Source: Phylloscopus collybita
Lineage: Eukaryota; Chordata; Aves; Passeriformes; Phylloscopidae
Assembly (NCBI GenBank): GCA_027886175.1
Contig: JAJNNQ010000004.1
Coordinates: 16,659,501 to 16,723,500 of the forward strand
Length of the DNA stretch: 64,000 nucleotides
Direction of reading: 5' to 3'
Shown here: positions 12,167 through 24,846 of the stretch, piece by piece
Layout of the letters: the number at the start of each line of letters is the position of its first letter
Numbering within the stretch: the stretch's first letter is position 1
The notes under the pieces: generated by a model
Databases searched by the model: none
Seen by the model: the letters and a program-made list of their open reading frames with translations, nothing else
Told to the model about the DNA's origin: nothing
Position numbers and translations under genes: made by a program

Positions 12167-12880
12167 GGGCATGTGGGGGAGGAAGCATGACTTTATTCTG
12201 AACTTTCTTCTTGTTTCTTTGCGGAACTTTTTGTGTGAGAAAGACTTGATGTCAGTGCACAAAAAAATGACTTCAGATTTGCATTCTTTTGCCACAGGAA
12301 TAAATGAACAAAGTTTGCAACTGAAAAGGCATTTTTACACCTTTTGTTGTTTAGTAACATAGAAATCCCATTATGCTTCATGCATAGCCCTAAGGAATGT
12401 GCAAACAAGTATTAGATCAATGGCATGTCTCTGCAGCTTCTTTTATCATGAGTATTTAAAACTGAATATTCAAACATTCATTCATATTTCAAACGTCTGT
12501 CTCAAATAGTGGATTTGTGTTGGAGTATGTTTTATTGCCAATAGATGGGTTAAATGTAAAGCTTTTAAATGTTTTATAAGTTGCAGATGCTTAGCTATGG
12601 TCTTGTAACAGTGTTTGTGGGTTTTTTTAAGCAACAAAGTGGAAAATCAGAAATAGCTCTAAAAGGTGGCCGGGGAAAAAGAGTTTAAAAAAAACAAAGG
12701 TACTCACCTGAAAGAAGGCATGTGAAAAGTTGGTGTGTAATTCAGAGAAGCTGTCTCAGCTTCAGTCAGCAATAGTGGGGTCTGCATCATTTATGGGCAC
12801 GGTTAAACATGGTCTTTCCCCAGGTACCCTCACAGGGATCACATCCCGCTTGCCTGGGCACACCCTGTGCAGTTTGACAG
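12167..12880. other. Unique non-coding DNA
   Basis: AT-rich unique sequence following the acceptor-like tract. A plus frame continuous with that tract stays open to about 12362, but its peptide is not recognised. A donor-like GTGAGTACC lies on the minus strand near 12708 without a clear partner acceptor. Confidence 0.5.
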
Positions 12881-12985
12881 GTGGGTAACCGGGGTGGGTA
12901 ACGGGGATGGGGTAACGGGGATGGGACGGGATAACCAGGGTGGGGTAACAGGGATGGTAACCAGGACGGTACCAGCTCTGGTACC
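12881..12985. repeat. G-rich minisatellite, unit about 12-18 bp
   Basis: About seven degenerate units of the form GGGGATGGGGTAAC in tandem (12881-12972), each ending in GTAAC or a variant. The last unit runs into a perfect inverted repeat GGTACCAG-CT-CTGGTACC at 12968-12985. It is much more GC-rich than its surroundings. Open frames over it on both strands (Tyr-Pro or Gly-Val rich peptides) are products of the repeat, not evidence of a gene. Confidence 0.88.
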
Positions 12986-14744
12986 ACATGGGCTCATCCT
13001 TCCTGGTACATCCTGCCCTGGGCTGGGGAGGATTCAGGAGCGGCTTGGTGGCCCAGTAATGCAGGATGTGCAACCTGTGTCCCTGTGCTGTGTCCCCCAT
13101 CACTGTAGTGCTTGTGGATCTCCTTAATCCCACATCAGCTTGTTTCTTTCTTTTGGCTCTGTCCTGTAACAGTCCTTCAAAAGGACACAGAAATTAGATA
13201 TGCTTACCCAGTCTTGCACAGAACAGATGTCGTGTTAGAGAGAATGCAAGACAAGGTGGTTGCTCTCTTGTCCAAATGAATAAAATTCAATCTTTTTTGA
13301 GCTCTGCTACCTGCTTTACCTGGACTGGCCCCATCCTAGCCGTGGGAGCTCCTGGTGCAGAAGTGCTGCAGTGCCTGAACATGAAGCTGGCTTTAGTGGT
13401 TTCCCCAGTGCTTGAGTAGATGTGTCACTGTGTGCATCTGTGCTAAGGGTTCTCTCAGAGGAAAATGTCCCCATGTTGAAGAGATGTTCAACATTAGAAT
13501 TAAAAATTACTTTTTGTGGTGAAACTATTTTTCAATGATAGGAAAGCTTTTATTTATTTTTAAAGAATTCCTGGGTTTGGTGAAGTTTTTGCTGTCTCTC
13601 TGGAGTATAGGCTGCAGGCTGTAGGAGGGAAATACAGCAAGACTCCAATCCTTTAAAGAGTTTTTCATATGTTCATGTTGTGAATTCTGACTTTCAGCCA
13701 TCACAAAACTTCTGTAGAACTATGACTTTAAAAACCAGTTAAATAAAAAGCAAAGAGAAGCATGCCTTAAAAAAAGGCACCTCTCCTTTTTATTGAGTCC
13801 TATTATATCTGGAGTTACTATATTGAATACTTCATAGTTCATTTTGCAAAAATAACAGATTAGAAATGTCTTAACAAAACCTCTCTTCTGGCAATGATCT
13901 CCTGGGAGCTTTATTTATTTATTTATTTATTTAAATCAGGACACTAATAACTGTTTTTGCATCACTTTATGTTGTTGTCATCTTGCTTGCAGTTAAGGTT
14001 TAGGAGTTGACTTTAGTTTTTGCGGGTGCAAATACTTCAGCGTCTGAACATCTGGCCTTTACCAAAAGATGCTGGCAAAATCTGTCTTGTTTGTGGATTT
14101 TCTGCATGTATATTTCCACTTTCAAACTATAGGACAGCGTGGAATGGTTCAACAAAGTTCTTAAATTTAATCTGTTCCTAATCTGTTTAAAATAGGCTGG
14201 AATAAGACTTATTTTAAACAAAACTGGTGTTTGTTTAGCACTTAGCTTTTTGTAGGCTGAACCAATTAAGATGGCACATTGTGTTAAGCCAGCATGTATA
14301 AATAAGATCTCTACACAGGGCACTGCATCAGTTTTTAGGTGATTGAGCTTTTTTTCTCAGAGATATACTTTTTGATCCAGATATTTGCATCCAAATATTG
14401 CAACTTTGTAGTAAGCAAGACTTCAGCTCCCTGATAGGTTTGATGTGTGTTTGCTGTAATGAAATAGGACAAATAGAAAGGCAGGTAAATGCCTTTGTGT
14501 TGTGATCTGCCTTGTGGAGGACTGAGATCCTCTGGAACATGATATATTTTGCTGCTGGAGGAAGCTGTGTTTCCATTCCAGTCCCTGCAGAGTGCAGGGA
14601 GCAGAGTGGTCTCATTGCGCTCCCTGGCTCTTTAAGCATGGCATCTTTCTCCTAGGTTTGTTCATTTTCCCTGTGCCGGTGCTGTCCTGTGCTTTCTGCT
14701 GTGCTGGGTGTATCAGCAGCGAGCCCTGCACCTGTGTGCTTCTG
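12986..14744. other. Unique non-coding DNA with a (TTTA)n microsatellite
   Basis: No gene recognised. A perfect (TTTA)n run of six units lies at 13911-13934. The rest is AT-rich single-copy sequence. Confidence 0.6.
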
Positions 14745-14864
14745 TTGCTGTGCTCAGTACCCCATCCCTGGGAGTGTTCCAGGCTAGCTTCCAGTCTCTG
14801 CCCATGCCAGGGGATGGAATGAGATCATCTTCAAGATCTCCTCCAACTCAGCCCATTCTGTAAC
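14745..14864 (+). mobile_element. CR1 LINE, short 3' fragment
   Basis: Matches the 3' untranslated end of avian CR1. CCCCATCCCTGGGAGTGTTC is followed by a 'TGCCCATGCCAGGGGATGGAATGAGATCATCTTCAAG' type stretch and a degraded CCATTCTGTAAC terminus. About 35 bases of the usual consensus are missing between 'aggct' and 'tctctgccc'. It is 5' truncated as nearly all CR1 copies are, and diverged, so the insertion is old. Confidence 0.8.
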
Positions 14865-17800
14865 CTTTGGGGACTTCACCATGTCACAGTGGCTCTTCCA
14901 GCCACTGCCTGCATCTCTCTCATGAGGTCCATGCCTCAGCCCTCCAGAGGCGATGTCCTGGCCCCGGCAGCAACTCCTCATCTGCGCTTAGCAGCTTCCA
15001 GCTTTTCCAGCCCAGTTCTTCTCCCTGATTTGTTCTCTTGCAGATATAGTTCACAAGAGAACTGTCCATGTTTTCTGCAGCCTGTTCACATTGTGCTGGT
15101 ACCAGAAGCAGCAGCATCTTCAGAGTGGTGACATCCCAAGCCTTGTCTCCTTTGCCTGCTGCTTTGGGGAACAGGGGAGAACATCCAGCTCAGTCCCTGT
15201 TGAGCCAGGCTGGAGTCTGCTCTGTGAACAGTGTTTTAAGAGAACGGTGCTGACTCTCTCTTCCCCAAAGATTTACAACCTGGCCAAATGTGATTTTTTT
15301 TCTTTATTTCGAGGTAGTAGAAGGCACAGTGAAATCCCTCCACCAGCAAAATCCCTCTGCTGAAGTGTAAGGGACAATTCTGTTGGGAACCTGTCTGTGC
15401 CTTGAGGCAGTCAGCAAGAGTTTGTTGTAATGCCTGTGGAATGATGTATTTTCCTCAAGTCGTTTTCTTAAAAGTACATTAATATTTCTTGCAGAACCTA
15501 TCAAAAGTGAATGCAAAAATTGAATCCGAAATGTACCTGGCATGAAACGTTGTCCAAACTTTTGCAAAACTGTAACTGAAAACAAAGCTTGTAAAAGCTG
15601 TCATTGCTAGCATTGTCTTTAATAACAGCTAATGCAAACAGAAACTGCTGCAATATTTTTGGGAAGATACTCAACTTCTGCTTCTGCTTTAAGGGATTAG
15701 GAAAACACCCATGGTGGGACGCAGATTATCTCACATCTGTCTACTTCAAGCCTTCTTGTGTCTTTCTCTGAAACATCTGGTACAGGCTGTTGTCAGAAGA
15801 ACATAAACTAATTTATATGTGCATGTGTTTTTTATAGCTCATTAGCAGGGACTGGTACTTTTTCAGTGACTATTTGGTGAATTGGTAATTTTTTTTTAGG
15901 TGAATCAAAACTAATGGCTTGTTGCAGCCCAGAACACTTGAAATATGTTCTTAGCTTTAAAAAGATCTGTCCAAGTAACTGTTTTTATTTTTTCATTTGG
16001 CAATTATTTGGCATCTGAAGCAGTAATATTTTTATTTGAGATGACCTAAACCAGGAAAAATTTGTCACAGCAAGGAGTTGCAAGACATTTTATTTTGGAA
16101 GAAGTAGATTTAGTTTTTACTAAGACAAAAAGGCTTTGTTTGGCTCTTAAGTATATTTTAAGTATGAAAATTGTACTAGAAGGAAACCTTAAGAAATGTA
16201 TTGCTGTTTGACTATGGTCCTGAACTTTTTTCCTGCTGGAAAAGTTAATAGTGGGATAAAGTAGTTTTTGCCAGCATTTTGATTTTTCTGAAAACCTCTC
16301 AGGTTTAATTTTTGAATGCTACCTGGCCTTAAGTAGCGACCATTAGTGATGCGCTTGGCTGGATGGCCACAAACCTTTTGTTATGCTGAATTTGATCTGC
16401 TGAATAAAGGGTCGGAACACATGGGGCACAAGGTGCAGCTTCAAGAGGCAGCTCTGCAGGTCGGGGTCCAGTGGCGTGGGACAGTGCTAGAAACATCTGA
16501 AATTCCAAATGCCATTAATAGATAGGACACGGTGGAGACCGTGACTGAGATGCCCATTGAGATGGAGTCTGCTGCTCCTGAGCCAGGTGGAACCAAGCAA
16601 CAGCTCTGCAGAAGCAGAGGAAAACAACCCAGTGTCTCAGTTGAAGGAAGACTTTTCACCTGGAGGATGTTGTTGCCAAAAAGTGCAATAAAGGGCGGTT
16701 TTGCAAAGGCAGGCCTTGATGAAGGTATCACCTTAATGCTGGACCCTGATGGCATTGGGCACAGTTGCTCTTTTTCCCAATAAACTTTTGAATACCTTTA
16801 AATATTTTTACTCTTAAGCATCCCTGCCATGACTAAATGTACAAATCAAACGTGACAAATAGTGAACTTAATTAGTCAGCTGCTTTTCCACTCTTCCTTT
16901 GTGCAGAGAAGTGATAAAAAAAAAAATGGAAGTACAATCTAAGGTCCATGAATTTAAGAGTAAGAGGTAATTTTTAAAAATAAAGATGTGCTCATAGTGG
17001 TTTTCTTTCTTCAAGCTTTAGTCTTCTATCTGAAAGACTGACCTCTATTTGGATGAGGGAATCAAACTCTTTGGTTTATATGAAGGGATGAACTGAATAT
17101 GAAAGTGATTGAGGGGAGGGATGGAACATCTAAATGCTACATTGTCATCAGTTTTATTTTAGTGAAAATAATTGTACATGTTTAGTTTAAAATGTAGGGG
17201 GAAATGTACTTTGAAATATAATTGCGTTTAGCAGTCTTGTAGCTTTATACTTTATGCTATAAATTGCGTTTCCAGTTGTTTCTCATCTCCTGTAATTTAA
17301 ATAAGTAAACCTTTTGTTCTTAAACTCTTAGTTCCTTCTAATTCTGTTGATGGACATCCACTTCTACTACTTTATTTTATGTTAATATTTAACAATGGCA
17401 TGCAGTTACCCCCCTGCTGTCACCACTCCACCTCCTTTGTTTCTAGAAGGCCTCTTTTTGCCTTGGTCTTTAGTTTTATAGAAGAACCCAAACTTCCTGT
17501 CCCTGCATCTAGCAGGAGGAAGGTTTCTGCATAAACTGACACAAAATCCCTTGGGAAGGGCGCTAGCCCCCAAGCAGGGAAGGTGGTGCTGGGCTGTCAG
17601 TCCCTTTTGTTCCTTGCTCAGATGGAAGTATGGAGTGGATGCTGCTTTGTGGGCCAGAGCAAAGCTGTGCCAAGGGAATGCAAATCCACTAGGTGTGCCC
17701 AGGTAATTTAAAATGCTCATGCTGGCAGCTTTTCTGCATGAGTAAAGCTGTTTAATTAATGCATTTTCTCCACTTTCTTTTCTTGACAAATTGATTCGAA

Positions 17801-20800
17801 TTGAAACGGTCGGTAATAAGCTTGTCACGGGTCTTGGGGACAAATAACCCCTCCCTGCAGGTGGAAAATAAAGAGCCCATGTGTTTTGTATTTCTGTGTG
17901 ATCAGAAGGGTTGGTGGCAGGTATGGCAGACTGGTCAGGCTGCAGTATCCCTTCCAGTCGAGCCCATGGCTTGGCTCCACAGTGGTGCGCAGAAAGGTGG
18001 GTGCAGGGCTTCAGGCAGGAGAGCTGGCACTGCTGTGGCTTTTCTGCCCCCCTGGTTTTACGCAAGTAACACGAGAGTGGAGTGAACATAATGGGCACAG
18101 AGGCTGAGGCAGTGCTCGTCCTTGTCTCCCCCTCCTCCACCCCTCCAGAGAAAGCTTGTGTTTAATTTGCTCAGCCTTGCGGTTTGACAGAAGTGAACAT
18201 GGAGACCTGAGCCTAGGATCAACAAAGGCAGCACTGGGCATTTCAGCCACTGCCTTTGAAATAGGCCTTGACAATAATGGAGTTGGGAAGCCCCACTGTT
18301 CAGCCTTCTTTATAGTGTTAATAACTGTCCAGAAAGAAGAGAAGCAAGAAATTGCTCAGATTTCATCTCTCAGATTTCATCTTGCATCTAGGGTGCCGCA
18401 ACAAATCAAACTGAAATGGGCCCCATGGTGGCTTCTGCACTGCCATGCTGAGCTGCCCTGGGCCCCTTCTCTCCCTGCTTTGCTGAGGGTTATAATGCTG
18501 AGCAAGTGCTCAAAGCAGGCTGGTTGGGGCAAACACATGTGCTTCCCAATTGGGCAGGTGTCCCAATTAGGATGGATTCAGAAATGAGTTAGTTTGCAGA
18601 GTGTGAAGTTGGAGGCTGAGGCAGTAGCATATGCCCAGTGCCAGACACAGAGTGAGGCCAGAAGAGATGTTCTCTCTCCCTGTTCATCTGCCTTGGCTGT
18701 CCCCAGGACACATCTTCCTTCCCTTGAATGTGCAGGGGCCCTATGTTCTTCCTTAAGGGATCAAGATGGAAATGAGAGTCGAGCTTGGGCAAGGCAGAGT
18801 TCATGCCTGGCCATGTCCTCTGGCCCAAGCTTGGGGGGAAGATGGCTGTGCCAGTGACAGCAATATTTGGGCAGTGATTCTAGCAGGAAAATATTGTTCA
18901 TTGTTTAACAAATGCAAACTCTTTGATGCTGTTAACAGGTAATGCTGTTTTTTATGCCTTATAGTATTCATGGAATTTGGAGTGGTATCCTTGTTCTCCA
19001 GGATGCCTTTGTAAGAATGCTGGAAGTCTGGAAGGACAAACACATGTATCATGTATTGAGCTACATTTTACTAACTGATAAGAGTTGCAAAAATATTTAA
19101 CTTTGGAAAAAAAAAACCAACCAACAACCCAGTAAAATGTCTAAAAGAGTTCCTAGTTTTAAAGCAGAACAATGATAATCAAAAGAAGTTGCATCTTTTC
19201 ATGTTCATCCATCTCAGGTCTATGTAGTAGAAAAAACTCTGGCACCTTCATTAATTTAAAAGCTTTTTGGATCAATACTCTTCGCCCTCTCTGTACATGG
19301 AAGCAGCTGGAATGCATTCTCATGTTGCAATAGACAGTGCATGGTATTCAGCAGTTTCCTTATTATCTTTCGTAATTAGCAAATCAAATTTTTGTCTTTA
19401 ATCCTTTTGCATCCAGGGATATTTTGTGCTCAGAAGGCTGGGAAGTATGCATGAGCAGATTGTCTTGCCAGCTGGAATTCCCCAGGGCACTGGGGGAAAT
19501 GCTGAAGAAGAGGGGCAAGAGTTCTGTTGATTGTGTGAGTATTTGGAGCTGCAGCATTACAGCATCCTTTCCCAAGAAGTGCAACAGGCAGAGAGGGAAC
19601 ACATGCTATTGTGTTCACATCTGGCATTAACATATAAAATTTGAGGCATATAAAGTTTCTTCCCGTACAACTAAATTAAAAACCTGTGGCATAAGGTAAA
19701 TTGACAAGTGCAAAGCTACTTGTGTGGGAAATTTAAATGGTTGCAAATGTTTCCTGAAAGCTGCTTCTGGAAGCACGTTCCTGAGCACAGCTGACTGCAG
19801 GCTCACTGCCTGGCAGTCTCAGGGAGAGCAGGCAGTGCTATGTTCTGTTCCTGTGATTGATTTCATTTTATGGGGAGGAAAAATTCTGTTCTGGTCATGA
19901 AGACAACACTGCCATGTGGGACAGAGTCCGGGCTGCAGAGTTGAGTTGTACCATGTAAAATAAACATATCTTGGCTCTCTTTGGAGGGGACTGGGAAGGC
20001 ACAGTTCATTGTGGCTTGCCTGGGTAAAGTGGCACACGCTGATAGCTATTGATTTGCAGACACCTCATCTCTGTGTTTGGAAATGTGCTTGTTTTTCAAT
20101 CTGTAGCTCATAGAATGTCTCAGCTGGGATAACGCACTAGAGTGTCCTCCCTGGAGACCTTGTTTCTGACTGAATTTGATGTACTTATTGATATTTCTAC
20201 TGAAACAGAACCTGATCTAAATAACAGTCTCCTTCTGCATGGCACTCGAGGCAGGTCCACTGGAAAGCTGCTATGCTGTCTGGCGTCAGATCAGCTGGGA
20301 CTCTGATGCTGAAGACTGTCGAGGTGGGTGGAAAAAACATGCAGCTGATAACGTGCCTGGAAGGCAGTAGGAGCTGGACGGCTTGGCATTTCTGCAGCAG
20401 CTGTCCCCCATGAGGTGTCCACGCCTTCCTTGCTCCAGATCCTGTGTCCTGGGTTGCACTGACCCTGATTGTAGAAAAGCAGAAGTTCTGCAGGGTGTTA
20501 GGAACTGCAGGTGAACTGAAGTCAAGTAGAACTGCTGTAGCAGAATGAGACCGTCTTGGTGTCTCCAGCACTGGTGCTCCACTGCTCGGGTAGGGAGTAG
20601 TTTGACCAGTCTGTGTCCAGGCTTGGATTCCTGATTAGACCAAAATTTGGTTGTGGCCTATCTGGTGTTCAAAGAGAGATGCAACTTCTCTAATAATGAC
20701 CATACTTGTTCCCTTTTGATGCTGGCCTCCACTGGCCTTTGTCCATGCTGTGTTACAACACAAGTGTTACATCTCCATGAATATCCTTGCTGGTTTTATT

Positions 20801-21144
20801 AGCAGCCCTGCCATTTATAGTAGTTTTGTTGCAAATAGTCCTACATGAAGGCACTTAGAAAGATATGTTATGGCTGTAGAGACCCAAGTGATCAATAACT
20901 TTTATATTACTGTGTCACTAAACAGCAGGCTGAGACATGGAAAGGCACTGTTACTTTAGGGATGAGAGATTTTTAGAAAATAAATCAATAGCAAATACAG
21001 GCTGATTGGTTTCCAGTTCAAATAATTCCAAGAAACATGGAGCCCAGGGGAAACCATGCCATTCATACTTGGAAATAAACAACACACACTTGTTTCATTT
21101 ATGTATTTGGGTCAGTACTCTTGAAAATGGACAGGGAGCTATTG
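14865..21144. other. Unique non-coding DNA, 6.3 kb
   Basis: No gene recognised. The longest open frame of the window (244 codons, minus strand, 17406-18140) lies here. Its composition is Ser/Pro/Leu-rich, it shows no domain I recognise, and other frames overlap it. A perfect 14-bp direct duplication (CTCAGATTTCATCT twice) sits at 18355-18382, and a 10-A run at 19107-19116. A segment ending in CAATAAACTTTT near 16785 is open in both directions over about 250 bases but unrecognised. Confidence 0.55.
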
Positions 21145-21232
21145 GGCAGGGTATTAGTCTGGAAATGGGGAACCTGGGTTCTCATTTGAGTGTTCCCTGA
21201 GACCTCTTCTCTTGGTGTTTCCCAAGTTCCTT
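21145..21232 (+). repeat. Possible MIR-type SINE remnant
   Basis: 'GGGGAACCTGGGTTCTCATT' followed by 'CTCTTCTCTTGGTGTTTCCC' recalls the head and core of amniote MIR (...cctgggttct..., ...ctctgtgcctcagtttccc), with an internal deletion. Weak match from memory. Confidence 0.3.
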
Positions 21233-22369
21233 TTGGTACTAACAGCCTTCACTCTGGGGCATGGCGACTGCTGGGTGTAAAGCCCAGTTGAAGCCCTTTT
21301 GGGGCTAACAGGAATGTAAATAATAACACACATTCAGGGAGATGATATTGCTTTCACAATGTTTTCCTTTTTAGTGCCTAAGCAGCCATGGGCTAAATGA
21401 TGGTGAGTGTCTGGGTGGTTTGTAGACAGGGATGACATAAAGCTGCCAGGGAAGCAGATGCTGCTGCCTCTCCAGGAGGCTACTATGACACCTCTCACAT
21501 GCAGGTGTGTTCACATGGGATGGACTGGCTCTGCTGGTGTGCAAGAGTCCCTGGAGCAAACAGCTTCCTGCAGTAGCACTGCTCATCCCTGCTGGCTGGC
21601 GCTGGAGGTCACATCCCTGGAGATGTGGGTGAGACAGACGGTGGGTAGTGGCTGCAGGAGCATCCCTGTCCTGTGACAGTGGAGAAGGGACCTTTCTGAA
21701 AGTTTTCCAGCACTTCAGGGATTTTGCAGCATCCACGGCCAGGAAACATTCCTGTGTGAGCTTGAGGTGTCTTCAGTTAATTCTTGTTCTAGGTCAAGAC
21801 CTGCCTTCTACTCTGCACTGAATCTTTCCAAAAGCTCTTTTGTGGTTGTGCCTCAAGTACACTTTGGTGACAATGCAGTTACCTGCCACATCTGGGACAT
21901 AGTGGACAGTGACTGAAGGTCCCAGAAATTTTGCTACAGTACTGGTTTTATACCTACTGGTTTATTGGAGCACTACTTTTATCTTGGGATGGGTTGCTAA
22001 ATCCTGGAAAGCAGTGAGTGGAACTGTACAAGTTGTGAAGGATGTTTTCTAGAACTGCAGCATAGTCCAGCAGCCAAGGGCTGACTCCTGTTCATCCAGT
22101 AGTGGCTGAGGAAGACCAGAGGCAGAAGACAAGTTGGAAAAACTTATCTGAAGAAAGAAGTGAGAGATGCTTGAATGTTGTTTTGTCACGTGGCTTTGTT
22201 CCTCCTTGTCCAAACAAGAGAAGGAAGCTGGCTGCTCTAATCTGACTTGTGTGCCTCTGCTTAAGAAAGGTGTTGCATGGTGGTGACAAGGTGTGGAATA
22301 GTACTTTGGTCTAAGATTTGGAATACTTGGAGTTAAGACCCTTTCCTGACCTGGATATGCCTGTGGCAT
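21233..22369. other. Unique non-coding DNA
   Basis: No gene or repeat recognised. Short open frames on both strands have no identifiable product. Confidence 0.6.
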
Positions 22370-22480
22370 ATTACATTACCTGTGCTGGCTGTGCTCTGTG
22401 TGCAAAGTGGAGAAAATAGTATTCCTCTGACTCAAAAGAATGAAGGGTAATTATTTTGAGGCACTGAGATAAGGGAAGCT
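22370..22480 (+). repeat. MIR-type SINE, 3' half
   Basis: 'TGTGTGCAAAGTGGAGAAAATAGTATTCCTC' recalls the MIR 'tgtaaaatgggataatactacttcc' core. It is followed after about 40 bases by 'TTTTGAGGCACTGAGATAAG', which corresponds to the amniote 'gtgaggtgctcagatac' tail. Order and spacing agree. Diverged and ancient. Confidence 0.5.
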
Positions 22481-22490
22481 AAGACAAATA

Positions 22491-22550
22491 GATCTGCTCC
22501 CACTGAATTCAGTGGCAGAACTTTTAATGGGAGCAAGATCCGGGCCCCAT
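22491..22550. repeat. Ancient amniote 'CAATGGGAG' palindromic repeat
   Basis: GCTCCCACTGAATTCAGTGG and AATGGGAGCAAGATCCGGGC resemble the bird/turtle repeat in which 'ctcccattgacttcaatgggag' words end in 'gcaggatcaggccc'. It directly follows the MIR remnant. The exact family name is not certain to me. Confidence 0.55.
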
Positions 22551-24846
22551 CCGATAGAGTTTCATCTGGATTGCATATGGGGGTAGGCATTAAAGGACCC
22601 ATCTAAGGATCTCCCCTCTGGAGTACATCTATAAAAGACCCTCTGTAGTTGTGTTCAAAGCTCACAGTAATGCCAGTCTCCTCAGGACCATTCACTTAGA
22701 TCATTCAGAAACTCTTTCTTGTCTAAGCCCTGATGCTCTCCCCCAGTGGAAGAATGTGGTTGAAACTCCCATGCAGGGAAGAGTTGAGATTTGTTTTTTA
22801 TTTGAACCCAAAACATTAACAAATTGGACACATGTGCTCTAAGACTAGAGCCCGCTCTTATTTAACTCAATGCAAAACTCCCCTTGATCCCAGCAGGATC
22901 AAGGTCTTGAATATTGCTTTCACCTTTTTAGAATATCTGCCTCTAAATGAAACAGACGGTGACAAACTCATTCTGGAGTTATCCTCCTTGACTGATTTGC
23001 AGTCAGAGAGGTTTGCAGACCCTCCCTCTTGGAACAGAGGAATTCAGTCTTAATTGCTGAACAAAAGACCAAGAGCAGGTATCACTTTTTTATTTTCCAC
23101 CATCCATGTGGAAATCAGTGCTGTGATTTAGCCTTTTTTTTAGCATTTAAACATCTTTAATGCTCTTGTCAGACTGTTGCTCCAGCTAGCATAGTGCTTC
23201 TGTTCACTGTCTATGATTTTCTTCCTCTTCACACCGAAGTACTGACAGGTGAGTATTGTATGTGTAGGAAGCTGTTTGGCAGAAACATATGCCTTGAATA
23301 TGTTTAAATTCCTTGTAAGTCACTTGATCAATGTGCAGTACTTGTGTCCCCTCTATCTTTGCTCTAAATTCATATTCATCAACAGAGGTTGCTTGGTACT
23401 TAATGGGACACTGGGGCACTGAGTGAAGGGAAGGGACAATACACAAACAGGGTGAAGAATGAGGACAAATGTAGATGAACTTCCTCCAACAGGCACAAGA
23501 TGCTCATTCCTGAATAAAAAATGTGAAAAGGTCAAGTGCCCCCAGAGGTTTCTATTGTGACAGGCACTTAACCCCTTCACTCCTGGTTATCTGCTTCAGC
23601 TGCTGGGCCACTCAGTGCACAAGTGCCATTAGCATCAGTGAAATGTGGGGCTGGGAGCATCGGGAGACCCACCTCCCTTCCAGGCAGCAGGCACAGGAAA
23701 TAATCCTTGTGGACACTGACCTTGTCAGTAGCTGTGTCTAGAGATAATTATTTCCTAACATGTAACCTTTTCATGGTCAATTGCTCCAGTATATTAGACA
23801 GAATTGTGATTTCCCTCTATCTTCAGACACACACAAGGTCTTGTCCTTCCTGCTTTGAGGGCGTAACTTAACAAGTGCACAGACAACCCAGCGCTCACTG
23901 AAAAGTGGTGTTTCTATTTTGCTTAAAAGGAAAATAGTTTTGCTGCTCTTCCTTGCCACTGAGCAGAAGGGATCTGGGGTATATGCCCACTCCAATGTTT
24001 TTTTGACAGACAGACATTTCTCTTTAAGCATCTAATACTAACCAGGCAACTGTCAGTATTTAGTAATCTTCTGCTCCACCAGATTTCTTGCTTGTTGACT
24101 GATTTTGGTTTACCTTTTTCTAGCCTGTGATGCCTCATTGTCTGCCTCTTGACACATCACCAAAGCATCTGCAGAGGCAGATCAGCAGAGTATGTCAGTC
24201 CCACCCGTCAGCTTTGATGCTGTCAGCACCAACATCAGCATGAGCAGCCAGGGGTGAAGACAGTTCCCTTGCCCGAGCCTTGAGTCCAATCTGCCCCTGC
24301 CTGAAGTGCACCCCACAAGGGCTCTTTGGTGGTTGGGACTGAAGAGTGTGAGGGAGGATGCTGTTCTTCCTCCTCTCCCCCAAATACTCCTCCTCGTGTT
24401 CTTGTGTTGCAGGAGACTTGGGCATGCCAGCCAGAACCCTTTTTTGGGACAGTCCATTTTGGGAACATACTGAGCTGACCCCTTGGAAACACCTTGTGTG
24501 GACTGCACTGATCCAAACAGTAACACAGATCCAGCTCCTGCAGCAAAGTGTGATTCCTAGGTGATATTTTTACAATCTGCTTCTTGTTTTGTAGCACTAT
24601 TTAATTGGTTTTAAAATAAAATTGCAAAACTAGGTCAGTTTGCCATTGGGCCTTGTAAGACTCTTTAGCTAAATCTCCAGACTTTACCTAGAAGTTAATT
24701 TGAGCCAGACTTAGGAAAAATATATATTAATATACCCAAAGTCTCACGTGAGAAACTTGTAGGCAACGATTTGGGATTCAGAGCCATATTCATATTCCTA
24801 AGACTAAATTCAAAGCCATAGTTTAAAAGCAGCCTTGCATGTGTAT
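22551..24846. other. Unique non-coding DNA with one exon-like piece
   Basis: No gene recognised. 23173-23248 (+) is bounded by TCTTGTCAG and a good donor ACAG|GTGAGT and is open in one frame. The acceptor's pyrimidine tract is poor and the peptide is unknown. The rest is single-copy AT-rich sequence. Confidence 0.55.

Noticed and set aside
12762..13133. Tyr-Pro repeat open frame (minus) and Gly-Val frame (plus)
   Set aside because: Both are produced by the G-rich minisatellite at 12881-12985.
16430..16790. Possible processed pseudogene ending in CAATAAACTTTT
   Set aside because: Open in both directions for about 250 bases with a terminal AATAAA, but no recognisable protein, no poly-A tail and no flanking duplications.
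20105..20150. Possible minus-strand CR1 terminus ('CATAGAATGTCTCAGCTGGG')
   Set aside because: The similarity to the CR1 end covers only about 25 bases and no further CR1 landmarks follow.
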